A DNA stretch of 6,023 nt, from contig CAZMOG010000093.1 in assembly GCA_964567845.1 (NCBI GenBank), positions 1-6,023 of the forward strand, in the 5' to 3' direction. This stretch comes from RGIG9079 sp964567845 (GTDB taxonomy: Bacteria; Bacteroidota; Bacteroidia; Bacteroidales; Marinifilaceae). The notes beneath the pieces are model-generated. The model was given only the letters and a program-made list of their open reading frames with translations. It was not told the DNA's origin and did no database searches. The position numbers and the translations under genes are program-made. Positions 1 through 5,844 of the stretch are shown one piece after another; the first letter of the stretch is position 1, and every line of letters begins with the position of its first letter.

Positions 1-54
1 CTCTCTATTAAATAATTATGTTAACTTCTACCAACCACTTTTGGCAACGTTACC

Positions 55-179
55 ATTTTTATTATTCGGAGTAATCCGAATCGCCCCTTATTAGCGAAAG
101 CAAGCGTAGCTCGCTGAGCGAAGGGGCTGGGGGTTGGCAAACCAATATTATTATTTTTATTATTCGGAGTAATCCGAAT
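55..179. repeat. 27-bp exact direct repeat flanking a 71-bp palindromic insert at the hflX 3' end
   Basis: Positions 55-81 and 153-179 are identical over 27 bases, with a 98-bp offset. The right copy contains the hflX stop codon and its last six codons; the left copy is downstream and non-coding. The 71 bp between them (82-152) hold a GC-rich palindromic core unlike the AT-rich surroundings. The arrangement resembles an insertion flanked by a duplicated target, or a small tandem duplication. The repeat itself is directly visible; its origin is inference. Confidence 0.85.
83..127. repeat. GC-rich imperfect palindrome (REP- or MITE-like intergenic element)
   Basis: GCCCCTT at 83-89 is complementary to AAGGGGC at 121-127. 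The enclosed 31 nt contain further small repeats: AGCG occurs at 93-96, 103-106 and 117-120, and AGCG (103-106) can pair with CGCT (112-115). A G-rich stretch (CTGGGGGTTGG, 127-137) follows. Such short structured elements next to stop codons are often dispersed intergenic repeats. Copy number in the genome cannot be judged from this window. It could alternatively act as an RNA 3' structure behind hflX. Confidence 0.5.
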
Positions 180-188
180 AATAAAAAT
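153..188. repeat. Perfect 16-bp inverted repeat with a 4-nt loop over the hflX stop codon
   Basis: The arm at 153-168 is fully complementary to the arm at 173-188, with loop GTAA at 169-172. In the hflX mRNA this forms a hairpin containing the last codons and the UAA stop. The lower stem is A/U only and the upper part contains the CGGA/UCCG pairs. No clear U-run follows on the minus strand, so it is not a textbook intrinsic terminator. It may stabilise the 3' end or help termination. The truncated left copy (55-81) retains only the 7-bp upper stem, ATTCGGA/TCCGAAT. Confidence 0.8.
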
Positions 189-1431
189 CATTGTACGGGA
201 AACGTGCCGAATGAATCTCCTTCACTGTCTCGTACAAAACATCCTTAAGCTCCTCGATATTCTCACGATTCGCTGCCGAAATATATACTGCCTGAACTCC
301 CGGTTGTTTACTCATCCACATCTGTTTCAAATCATCAAGAGAGTAGTTGCAACGCTCCTTCGGAGTCAAATCATCCTCGGCCTTAACCTCATACTTAAAG
401 GCATCTATTTTATTAAAGACCACGATTGTCGGCTTTTGTATCTTGATTAACTCTGCAAGAGTAGCATTAACAACCGTCATCTGATCTTCAAATTGCGGAT
501 GTGAAATATCAACCACATGAAGCACAACATCTGCCTCGCGAACCTCGTCGAGGGTGGATTTAAACGACTCAACCAAATGGTGCGGTAACTTACGAATAAA
601 ACCTACAGTATCGGCCAATAGGAATGGAACATTCTTAATAGCAATCTTTCTTACCGTTGTATCAAGTGTAGCAAATAGTTTATTCTCGGCAAACACGTCA
701 GACTTGCTTAACAAGTTCATTAAGGTAGATTTTCCCACATTGGTGTAGCCAACCAACGCAACACGTACCAACTTCCCGCGATTCTTGCGCTGAATAACTT
801 TCTGCTTATCAATATCGGCAAGTTCCTTGCGCAAACGCGCAATCTTATCGCGAATTATACGACGGTCAGTCTCAATCTCACGCTCTCCGGGACCACGCAG
901 TCCAATTCCTCCCTTTTGACGCTCAAGGTGGGTCCACATTCCGGCCAATCGCGGCAAAAGATATTGATACTGAGCCAACTCAACCTGAGTCTTTGCATGT
1001 GCGGTTCTTGCCCTGCTTGCAAAAATATCAAGAATCAGATTGGTTCTGTCAAGCACCTTGGCACAACGTTTAAAGGCATCTTCAATGTTACGAAGCTGCG
1101 TAGGCGACAAATCATCGTCAAAGATTACCATATCTACAGGATTCTCCTCTATCCACGCACGAATCTCCTCAAGCTTACCCTTTCCAATAAAGGTGCTCTG
1201 GATTGGTTTATCCATCTTTTGGGTAAATACTTTTACAGTTTTGGCTCCTGCAGTCTCGGCAAGAAAAGCCAGTTCATCAAGATACTCCTGCATCTTTGCT
1301 GCATCGACTCCCTCGTGCATACGAGTAATACCTACCAAAACAGCCTTCTCCTCTTCGCGCTTGGTATAATAATACTTATCCTTCTTTACAACGTTATCCT
1401 GTTGATAACCTTTATCGAACTCTTGCTCCAT
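160..1431 (-). CDS. hflX: GTPase HflX (ribosome-associated, ribosome-splitting GTPase)
   Basis: This 423-residue protein is a full-length HflX, a cytoplasmic GTPase of the Obg-HflX class. In characterised bacteria HflX binds the 50S subunit and splits stalled or stress-inactivated 70S ribosomes. The N-terminal HflX domain covers about residues 30-215 and includes the hallmark GGIGLRGPGE at 174-183, followed by a basic helix at 188-215. The G domain shows G1 GYTNVGKST (228-236), a G2 threonine in LDTTV (256-260), G3 DTVG (274-277), G4 NKID (340-343) and G5 SAA (385-387). A short tail rich in Tyr and Asp (FYYSDYSE) closes it. I chose the ATG at 1431 because the only upstream in-frame start is a TTG one codon earlier. 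The gene follows the tonB-like gene on the same strand, 74 nt away with a hairpin between. Its last codons and stop lie inside a perfect inverted repeat. Family assignment is near certain; the cellular role is inferred from homologues. Confidence 0.96.
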   Translation of the reverse strand: MEQEFDKGYQQDNVVKKDKYYYTKREEEKAVLVGITRMHEGVDAAKMQEYLDELAFLAETAGAKTVKVFTQKMDKPIQSTFIGKGKLEEIRAWIEENPVDMVIFDDDLSPTQLRNIEDAFKRCAKVLDRTNLILDIFASRARTAHAKTQVELAQYQYLLPRLAGMWTHLERQKGGIGLRGPGEREIETDRRIIRDKIARLRKELADIDKQKVIQRKNRGKLVRVALVGYTNVGKSTLMNLLSKSDVFAENKLFATLDTTVRKIAIKNVPFLLADTVGFIRKLPHHLVESFKSTLDEVREADVVLHVVDISHPQFEDQMTVVNATLAELIKIQKPTIVVFNKIDAFKYEVKAEDDLTPKERCNYSLDDLKQMWMSKQPGVQAVYISAANRENIEELKDVLYETVKEIHSARFPYNDFYYSDYSE

Positions 1432-1449
1432 CAATAACTATACTAAAAT

Positions 1450-1477
1450 AAAGGGCAGCCTTTTCGGGTTGCCCTTT
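1450..1477 (-). terminator. Rho-independent terminator-like hairpin after tonB and just before hflX
   Basis: AAAGGGCAGCC (1450-1460) pairs with GGTTGCCCTTT (1467-1477), giving an 11-bp stem with one G-U type pair and the loop TTTTCG. On the minus strand it is followed by ATTTTAG, a short U-rich tail. It starts 28 nt past the tonB-like stop codon and ends 18 nt before the hflX ATG. It most likely terminates or attenuates the tonB transcript. The A/T ends make it potentially active in both directions. Confidence 0.75.
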
Positions 1478-1505
1478 GTTTATCTTTGTCCGAAAAATCA
1501 GACGA

Positions 1506-2204
1506 TTAACGATTCTGCATCTGGAAGTTCACAGGAACTGTAAACTTAACGCGTACTGCCTTATCCTGCTGCTTTCCGGGTTTCCACTTCGGCATAGACT
1601 TTACTACGCGAATAGCCTCGTTATCCAAATCGCGGTCTACACTACGAATAACTTGAACTCCGGTTACCGAACCATCTTTCTCAACAACGAACTGAACGAA
1701 TACCTTACCGGAAATTCCGTTCTCCAAAGCAGACATTGGGTAACGAGCCTGCTTCTGAAGCCACTTCTGCAAATCTCCACCAGGGAACTGAGGCATCTCC
1801 TCTACGAATTGATAAATCATCTCCTCGTCTGAATACTCCTCACCATAATCGCCATAGTCCTCGTAATCGTAATCTACCACATCCCGAACCTCAGACATAT
1901 CATTTACGTCCTCGATCTCCAACTCCTCGTCAATCATTGAGTCATCCTCAACAATCTCCATAATATCTGTCAACTTTGGTGTTGGTGGGGGTGGTGGGGG
2001 TGGCTTCAAGCTAGAGAAAGTAATCTGGATGATCTCCTCCTCAACCTGCTCATCCATTGGCGTTTGGATCTCTTTCTTCTCCTCTGCCTTTGAGCTGTAC
2101 TCAAAAGCAAACAAAGTACAAGCCAATGCAACAGCCAATCCTATCTCAAGGAACAATCCCCTCTTGTTCTGCAGATCGGCTTTCGGTGTCTTTTTAACTT
2201 CCAT
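1506..2204 (-). CDS. TonB family energy transducer protein with acidic linker
   Basis: This 232-residue inner-membrane protein is a TonB homologue, which with ExbB/ExbD transmits proton-motive force to TonB-dependent outer-membrane receptors. The N-terminus carries KTPKADLQNKRGLFLEIG (5-22), characteristic of Bacteroidales TonB proteins, leading into one membrane segment at about 16-36. A short proline run (PPPPPPP, 68-74) follows. The linker at about 84-130 is strongly acidic and rich in Asp, Glu and Tyr (YDYEDYGDYGEEY, 112-124). The C-terminal TonB domain covers about 140-230 and includes PGG, the RYPMSALENGISGKVFVQFVV strand-helix region and the closing VRVKFTVPVNF. The ATG at 2204 is preceded by an A/T-rich leader without a Shine-Dalgarno motif. 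No exbB, exbD or receptor gene is adjacent, so its specific partner receptor is unknown. I give no symbol because Bacteroidales genomes carry many tonB paralogues. Confidence 0.92.
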   Translation of the reverse strand: MEVKKTPKADLQNKRGLFLEIGLAVALACTLFAFEYSSKAEEKKEIQTPMDEQVEEEIIQITFSSLKPPPPPPPTPKLTDIMEIVEDDSMIDEELEIEDVNDMSEVRDVVDYDYEDYGDYGEEYSDEEMIYQFVEEMPQFPGGDLQKWLQKQARYPMSALENGISGKVFVQFVVEKDGSVTGVQVIRSVDRDLDNEAIRVVKSMPKWKPGKQQDKAVRVKFTVPVNFQMQNR

Positions 2205-2267
2205 TTTGTTATTTATTTTAGATTTTGTTGTTATGCCATTTTCGAGAGGTAAAGTTATTCATATTAT

Positions 2268-2302
2268 CCAAGATAAACAAGATTCTTTGTAATTTTCTCA
2301 AA
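2268..2302 (-). promoter_or_regulatory. Possible Bacteroidota-type promoter for the tonB-like gene
   Basis: On the minus strand TATCTTGG (2275-2268) matches the TAnnTTTG -7 element at all but one defined position. A TTTG at 2302-2299 lies 23 nt upstream, slightly longer than the usual 19-21 nt. A start near 2264 would give a leader of about 60 nt. The match is modest, so this is a tentative call in the 130-nt divergent intergenic space. Confidence 0.3.
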
Positions 2303-2320
2303 AAAAATATATAAAATGGT

Positions 2321-2328
2321 TATCTTTG
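2321..2328 (+). promoter_or_regulatory. TAnnTTTG -7 element directly upstream of the PPTase start
   Basis: TATCTTTG at 2321-2328 matches the Bacteroidota -7 consensus TAnnTTTG perfectly. Transcription normally begins a few nucleotides after this box, here about 2332-2335, and the ATG is at 2335-2337. No good -33 TTTG is found at 19-21 nt; the nearest TTTG (2286-2289) is 31 nt away, and a weak TTTT lies at 2293-2296. If used, the mRNA would be leaderless or nearly so. Confidence 0.55.
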
Positions 2329-2334
2329 GGCCAT

Positions 2335-2937
2335 ATGAATAAAAAGATTGGGCTTTATATTGCGGATTTGAGACCATTTTTAACAGGAAACAGCAAAAGG
2401 AGCGATGCAACAAATTGCGCCAAAGAGCTTTTTTTGCCCCAAATCTTAATAAAAGAGTTTAATTTAAAATCAGAAGAGTACAAAATAGAATGCAACAATC
2501 ATGGTAAACCTATAATTGTAAACCACAAAAGCAATGATTTTCATTTCAATATCTCACACTCCGGCAATATATGGGTATGTGCAGTTGCAACATTTAACAT
2601 AGGTATTGATATAGAGAAGATAAAGAATGGAAAGCAATCAATTGTAGATTACTACTTCACCAAGGAGGAGCAGGAAAGTCTCGCACAAAGTAATAATTTC
2701 AACAGGCACTTTTTCGAAATCTGGACAGCCAAAGAGGCCTACGCAAAATTCTTCGGCACAGGATTATCTGCATCCTTAATGCGAGAGTATTGCGTAAAAG
2801 AGGGGATTATATGTAATAACAACTCTACCAAAGCCTACATTCATACCTATACCCTAAGCGAAGAGTATATCTATACAATAGCATGCAACTTTGAGTATAT
2901 AGAAGTTACCAAACACCTTTTAACCGAAATTAAATAA
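2335..2937 (+). CDS. Sfp-type 4'-phosphopantetheinyl transferase superfamily protein
   Basis: This 200-residue protein belongs to the 4'-phosphopantetheinyl transferase superfamily. It would move the phosphopantetheine arm of coenzyme A onto a serine of an acyl or peptidyl carrier protein. Visible motifs are GKP (57-59), FNISHS (71-76), GIDIE (90-94) with metal ligands Asp92 and Glu94, and WTAKEAYAKFFGTGL (130-144) with Trp130, Lys133, Glu134 and Lys138. Length and a two-lobed layout suggest the pseudodimeric Sfp-like type rather than the short AcpS type, though it is a little shorter than Bacillus Sfp. The ATG at 2335 fits the usual 'LYIADL' opening; a TTG at 2326 would overlap the -7 promoter box, so I rejected it. 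The gene is divergent from the tonB-like gene and followed after 40 nt by a secreted YtfJ-like gene. The carrier-protein target is not in the window; it may be the fatty-acid ACP or a secondary-metabolite carrier. Confidence 0.93.
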   Translation: MNKKIGLYIADLRPFLTGNSKRSDATNCAKELFLPQILIKEFNLKSEEYKIECNNHGKPIIVNHKSNDFHFNISHSGNIWVCAVATFNIGIDIEKIKNGKQSIVDYYFTKEEQESLAQSNNFNRHFFEIWTAKEAYAKFFGTGLSASLMREYCVKEGIICNNNSTKAYIHTYTLSEEYIYTIACNFEYIEVTKHLLTEIK

Positions 2938-2977
2938 CCTCGAACATCTTAAATCGTAGAAGAGTGAAAAACTCTCT

Positions 2978-3493
2978 ATGAAAAAGATACTGATTGCAAT
3001 TATAACCACAATTTTGGCCTCTTACACAACCTATGCTCAACAAGGCGATGCTGTGCAAGATATTAAAATTTTAACATTACAAGGCGATACTATTTCACTT
3101 CCATATTTCGGGGAGAAAAATTTGCTACTTTTTTATGCCGATCCATCAAAACCAAATGAGAATCAAGACATTCGCAACTATTTTCACAATCATCCCATAA
3201 GCTCATCTAAAGTTGCGAGCTACGGAATAATAAACATGGCTGCAGCACCAGCAATCCCAAACAACATAATCATAAAACGAGCGCAGAAAGCTGTTGCCGG
3301 AACGCAAAACAAAGTTTATATCGATCCTAAAAGTTATATACCTAAAGAGTGGCATTTGATTGGAGCAATGCGCAATGGTGCCATTATTGCTGTAAGTAAG
3401 GAGGGTGTGATTGATTTTTACAAAATCGGTCAGCTGGATTCAACTGACCGATCAAATATGTTTTCTGTAATTTACAGATATAATCACGAATAG
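2978..3493 (+). CDS. Secreted YtfJ-like thioredoxin-fold protein without cysteines
   Basis: The 171-residue product begins with a signal peptide (MKKILIAIITTILASYTTYA, 1-20, predicted cut before QQ), so it is probably periplasmic. The mature part reads like a small thioredoxin-fold protein: a beta strand with NLLLFYADPSKPNENQ (48-63), a helix, SYGIINMAAAP (81-91), a second helix, VYIDPKSYIPKEWHL (113-127) and AIIAVSKEGVIDFYKIGQL (135-153). From memory, the order and the 'D-P-x-x-x-x-xxW-L ... ViVvsKdGxvxxxxxG' pattern resemble the YtfJ family, whose function is unknown. There is no CXXC and no cysteine anywhere, so a disulfide role is excluded. It follows the PPTase gene by 40 nt and may be cotranscribed. 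A small hairpin (2961-2975) ends just before its ATG. It converges on the DUF2490 gene with only 5 nt between stops. Family assignment is moderate; no function is claimed. Confidence 0.7.
   Translation: MKKILIAIITTILASYTTYAQQGDAVQDIKILTLQGDTISLPYFGEKNLLLFYADPSKPNENQDIRNYFHNHPISSSKVASYGIINMAAAPAIPNNIIIKRAQKAVAGTQNKVYIDPKSYIPKEWHLIGAMRNGAIIAVSKEGVIDFYKIGQLDSTDRSNMFSVIYRYNHE
3425..3452 (-). terminator. Hairpin likely ending the VTC-DUF4956-DUF2490 transcript, inside the convergent gene
   Basis: ATCGGTCAG (3425-3433) and CTGACCGAT (3444-3452) form a perfect 9-bp stem with a 10-nt loop. On the minus strand the stem is followed by TTTG, giving four consecutive U residues with the last stem base. 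It lies 47 nt beyond the DUF2490 stop codon and within the last 70 nt of the YtfJ-like coding region. The 5-nt gap between convergent stops leaves no other room. The U-run is short, so efficiency is uncertain. Confidence 0.5.
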
Positions 3494-3498
3494 AGCAT

Positions 3499-4374
3499 TT
3501 AGAAGTCGAACTTATATGACAAACCTATCCGGTGCTTAACATCGTTATCCGATGGATCCGAATTCTTGTTGTCATTAAAGTTATAGTATAGTTTTAACTT
3601 ACTATGCTTGGCAATCTTATACTCAACACCTGCCGAGTAACGAATTCTGTCAAGTGAATTCTCGGTAACTTTAATATAATCACCTTTACCCTCTGCGCCT
3701 GGAGCCACATGCTTGTAGTTGCCATCGGAATCCTTGTAGTAATCTCCACCTGTATCAACCTCGTCATAGTCGGTTTTCGGATTCAAAAGATTGAAAAACT
3801 CTACCCCAATGTATGGAATACATTTTGCCTTCTTTTTATCAAATTCGATTTGTAGTCTTGAACGAAGCATTGGCTTATAACGTCCCTCCTTATAGGTAAC
3901 ATTTATCTTATTGCCATTCTCATCCTTGACATTCTCGCCCCACTCATCTTTCAATCTACGCATCTTGGTTTTATCCCACATGGTATATTGAAATCTTTCA
4001 CGAAGAGAAAATTTAAAATTTCCTACTTTATAACTACCGGTTACATAACCGTTGAAACGGTGTCTATTCTGCCAATAATTTAAAACCGCTGTATCGGTTT
4101 TCCACTCCTTGACATAGTGCTCCTTTTTATGCAACAAGGCATACGACGCTCCGAACTTGAAGTATTTGTTAACCTTGTAATCCAATCCAAAGGTTCCTGA
4201 AATTCTTTCGGTATCCTTGAAAGCATCCTTCCAACGATATTCCGCCTCAATGGTAGCCGAGAAATCCTTAAGAATCTCTTTCTCAACCTCTACACTAAGA
4301 ATCGGCCCCACTTGAGCCTTTGCAATCACAGGTATAAAACCAATAATTGCCAACACGATTATTAATCTTCTCAT
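3499..4374 (-). CDS. DUF2490 family outer-membrane beta-barrel protein
   Basis: This 291-residue protein has a signal peptide (MRRLIIVLAIIGFIPVIAKA, 1-20, cut before QVGP). The mature part consists of alternating amphipathic strands with turns, for example FSATIEAEYRWKD, RISGTFGLDYKVNKYFKFGASYAL, RHRFNGYVTGSYKVGNFKFSLRERFQYTMW, RSRLQIEFD and the closing HRIGLSYKFDF. It ends in phenylalanine, as expected for the beta-signal recognised by the BAM machinery. The 'NRHRF...' and 'LRERFQY' segments fit the DUF2490 family, whose function is unknown. Long hydrophilic insertions (about 138-165 and 203-232, rich in Asp, Gly and Lys) are probable surface loops. It starts 20 nt after the DUF4956 stop and is the last gene of a three-gene operon. 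It might be an outer-membrane channel or anchor for what the upstream pair makes, but that is inference. Confidence 0.82.
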   Translation of the reverse strand: MRRLIIVLAIIGFIPVIAKAQVGPILSVEVEKEILKDFSATIEAEYRWKDAFKDTERISGTFGLDYKVNKYFKFGASYALLHKKEHYVKEWKTDTAVLNYWQNRHRFNGYVTGSYKVGNFKFSLRERFQYTMWDKTKMRRLKDEWGENVKDENGNKINVTYKEGRYKPMLRSRLQIEFDKKKAKCIPYIGVEFFNLLNPKTDYDEVDTGGDYYKDSDGNYKHVAPGAEGKGDYIKVTENSLDRIRYSAGVEYKIAKHSKLKLYYNFNDNKNSDPSDNDVKHRIGLSYKFDF

Positions 4375-4394
4375 TCTATTATTGTTTTCTTTTT

Positions 4395-5057
4395 TTATTC
4401 CTCTTTAGGAAATTTTATTACGCGATCAACCGAATTCACCTGTCGGTCGGGAGAGTCATAATACACCTTCAACATTGCCGCATCCTTAAGGAAATCAATA
4501 TGGCCAACCTCAACGCGAACAATATTAAGACCGGTTCTCTTCTTTAAGTCCTCGACCATTTCATTATATTTCTCCGGTAAAACAAGGTCTATCTTATCAT
4601 ACATAACCAACTTGCAAGAGGTGTGCTCCAACCACTTTTCACTCTCAAGTACCCAGGTTATAAGCAATATAATAACATCGATAACAAGCAATGTCCATGA
4701 ACATGGAGCTAAAGCGTTAATAACAGATAGCGCTGTTATTGTAAACAGATAGGTCATTTCACGCACCGGCAAGGTTTCAGTCCTATACCTTATAATACCA
4801 AATATCGCAAAGATTCCCAATGCAAAACCAACCTTAATCTTTACTCCGCCCAATAGGAATATCAATACAAAAATGCTGACATTAACCAACATAAATGTAA
4901 AGTAGTAGTCTCTTCTCTTACTCTTTGGATAGTAAAAGCAGTGAATCAAGGTTCCTACAACCAAGAAGTTCAGGATAAACCTTACAAAAAATTCAACAAG
5001 AGTTGCATTAGCCTCCACATCCGAGACCATCTCTTCCAATAGCTCTAATTCCTCCAT
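4395..5057 (-). CDS. DUF4956 domain inner-membrane protein
   Basis: The 220-residue protein has about five hydrophobic segments (roughly 22-40, 52-70, 75-90, 102-117 and 121-138) and then a soluble C-terminal domain of about 80 residues (145-220). The sequence ALGIFAIFGIIRYRTETLPVREMTYLF (79-105) with its charged RYRTE..PVREM stretch is the conserved core of DUF4956. The acidic N-terminus (MEELELLEEM) precedes the first helix. DUF4956 proteins have no settled function but commonly sit next to VTC-domain polyphosphate polymerase genes, exactly as here. The ATG at 5057 lies only 4 nt after the stop of that gene, so translational coupling is likely. By analogy with eukaryotic VTC, where a membrane channel takes up the nascent chain, a membrane partner role is plausible but unproven. 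Confidence 0.88.
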   Translation of the reverse strand: MEELELLEEMVSDVEANATLVEFFVRFILNFLVVGTLIHCFYYPKSKRRDYYFTFMLVNVSIFVLIFLLGGVKIKVGFALGIFAIFGIIRYRTETLPVREMTYLFTITALSVINALAPCSWTLLVIDVIILLITWVLESEKWLEHTSCKLVMYDKIDLVLPEKYNEMVEDLKKRTGLNIVRVEVGHIDFLKDAAMLKVYYDSPDRQVNSVDRVIKFPKEE

Positions 5058-5061
5058 GATA

Positions 5062-5820
5062 TCAATTATTTAATAGTTTTTTCACCATTATGAGTTTCTC
5101 CTTGAAACGGTTCTTCTTAAGCATCGGATTTGTCAAGGCACATCCTATACAATATTTACTGAACCCGGTAGGAAATATTCTCAATTCACGCAATAAAGGA
5201 CGAACAAACGAGGGGTAGTTACCATCCTGTTTCAATTCGATAATAACCAATCCATCCATCTCCTTGTCTTCTCCGGTAACACAATTGTGGAAACACAATG
5301 AAGTATCGATAGTCAAACGCTCGGTTCCAGCCTTATTTACCAATGTTGTTCGTTCAAAACGATTCTCAAGGTGCGGCATTAAATCACTATACCTAAACCA
5401 CGACTCCTTCTCCAGAAATTGAGCAGCCTCGTCTTTATCGTAATTCTCTAAATCGGGAATCTGAATTCTTTTCTTCTTTGTTCTGCCTTTATTACTCTTT
5501 CTCTTAACCTCAAGGAAGAAGTCACCCGTATCCATATACTCGCGCATTCTGACCTTCTGGCGACGTTTTCTACCACCATGATGGCACAAATACATAGAGT
5601 AATCGGTAGTATCAAAATAGAGTGTATGATAACCGTTCATTGAGACTCCATCAACGGACTGAACATAGTAGTTATCCATCAACAAAGGCAATAACTCCAT
5701 AAGCTTATGAATAGTAGTTACAAATTTTGTATCAATTCTATTCATCAGCTTTACCTTGCCCATCTTTTGCAAAGTGATAGGCTCAAATTCCGATAGAAGT
5801 GTTGTTAGCTTGGTTTTCAT
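5062..5820 (-). CDS. VTC-like polyphosphate polymerase domain protein
   Basis: This 252-residue soluble protein matches the VTC domain, a triphosphate-tunnel fold that in yeast Vtc4 polymerises ATP gamma-phosphate into polyphosphate. The tunnel-type charged strands are visible: NRIDTKF (27-33), LYFDTTDY (67-74), RKRRQKVRMREY (84-95), FFLEVKRK (101-108), LENRFERTTL (151-160), ERLTIDTSL (167-175), LVIIELKQ (191-198) with the metal-ligand type Glu195, and GFSKYCIGCAL (219-229). No transmembrane segment or SPX domain is present, so membrane attachment would need the DUF4956 partner 4 nt downstream. I chose the ATG at 5820 over a TTG at 5826, which lies within a near-palindromic leader. It is the first gene of the operon, about 20 nt from a predicted transcription start. 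Activity as a polymerase rather than another tunnel phosphatase is inferred from the family. Confidence 0.9.
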   Translation of the reverse strand: MKTKLTTLLSEFEPITLQKMGKVKLMNRIDTKFVTTIHKLMELLPLLMDNYYVQSVDGVSMNGYHTLYFDTTDYSMYLCHHGGRKRRQKVRMREYMDTGDFFLEVKRKSNKGRTKKKRIQIPDLENYDKDEAAQFLEKESWFRYSDLMPHLENRFERTTLVNKAGTERLTIDTSLCFHNCVTGEDKEMDGLVIIELKQDGNYPSFVRPLLRELRIFPTGFSKYCIGCALTNPMLKKNRFKEKLIMVKKLLNN

Positions 5821-5836
5821 GTGCAAAATTGCGCAT
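5821..5836. promoter_or_regulatory. Near-palindrome abutting the VTC gene start codon
   Basis: On the minus strand the leader reads TGCGCAATTTTGCACA directly before ATG. TGCGCAA and TTGCACA are complementary except for one G-T type pair around a 2-nt centre. It could be a DNA operator or a translation-blocking hairpin, or a coincidence in a short leader. There is no Shine-Dalgarno motif here. Confidence 0.3.
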
Positions 5837-5844
5837 CATCAGTA

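Noticed and set aside
55..188. Possible CRISPR-like repeats near the left edge
   Set aside because: There are only two repeat copies, one overlapping coding sequence, and a single palindromic spacer; no cas genes are present.
916..1437. Long plus-strand open frame opposite hflX (and smaller ones at 211-450, 554-748 and 1040-1369)
   Set aside because: They lie fully antisense to a clear HflX gene with all GTPase motifs, and their products show no recognisable domain or plausible composition.
1481..1488. TATCTTTG on the plus strand, a perfect TAnnTTTG box
   Set aside because: No plus-strand gene follows and there is no -33 element at normal spacing. Antisense transcription of tonB is possible but unsupported.
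1476..1963. Plus-strand open frames opposite the tonB-like gene
   Set aside because: They are antisense to a convincing TonB protein; the second is a Pro/Ser/His-rich product of the reversed acidic and proline repeats.
1978..2003. G-rich GGTG/GGGGG tract as a candidate G-quadruplex
   Set aside because: It is explained by the seven-proline run of the TonB linker on the other strand; no independent sign of function.
2326..2334. TTG start giving a PPTase longer by three residues
   Set aside because: The TTG is inside the predicted -7 promoter box and the ATG at 2335 gives the usual family N-terminus. Similar one- or two-codon TTG extensions of hflX (1434) and the VTC gene (5826) were rejected for the nearby ATG.
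4080..4547. Open frames at 4080-4286 (minus) and 4347-4547 (plus)
   Set aside because: Both are shadows in other frames of the DUF2490 and DUF4956 genes and lack start signals.
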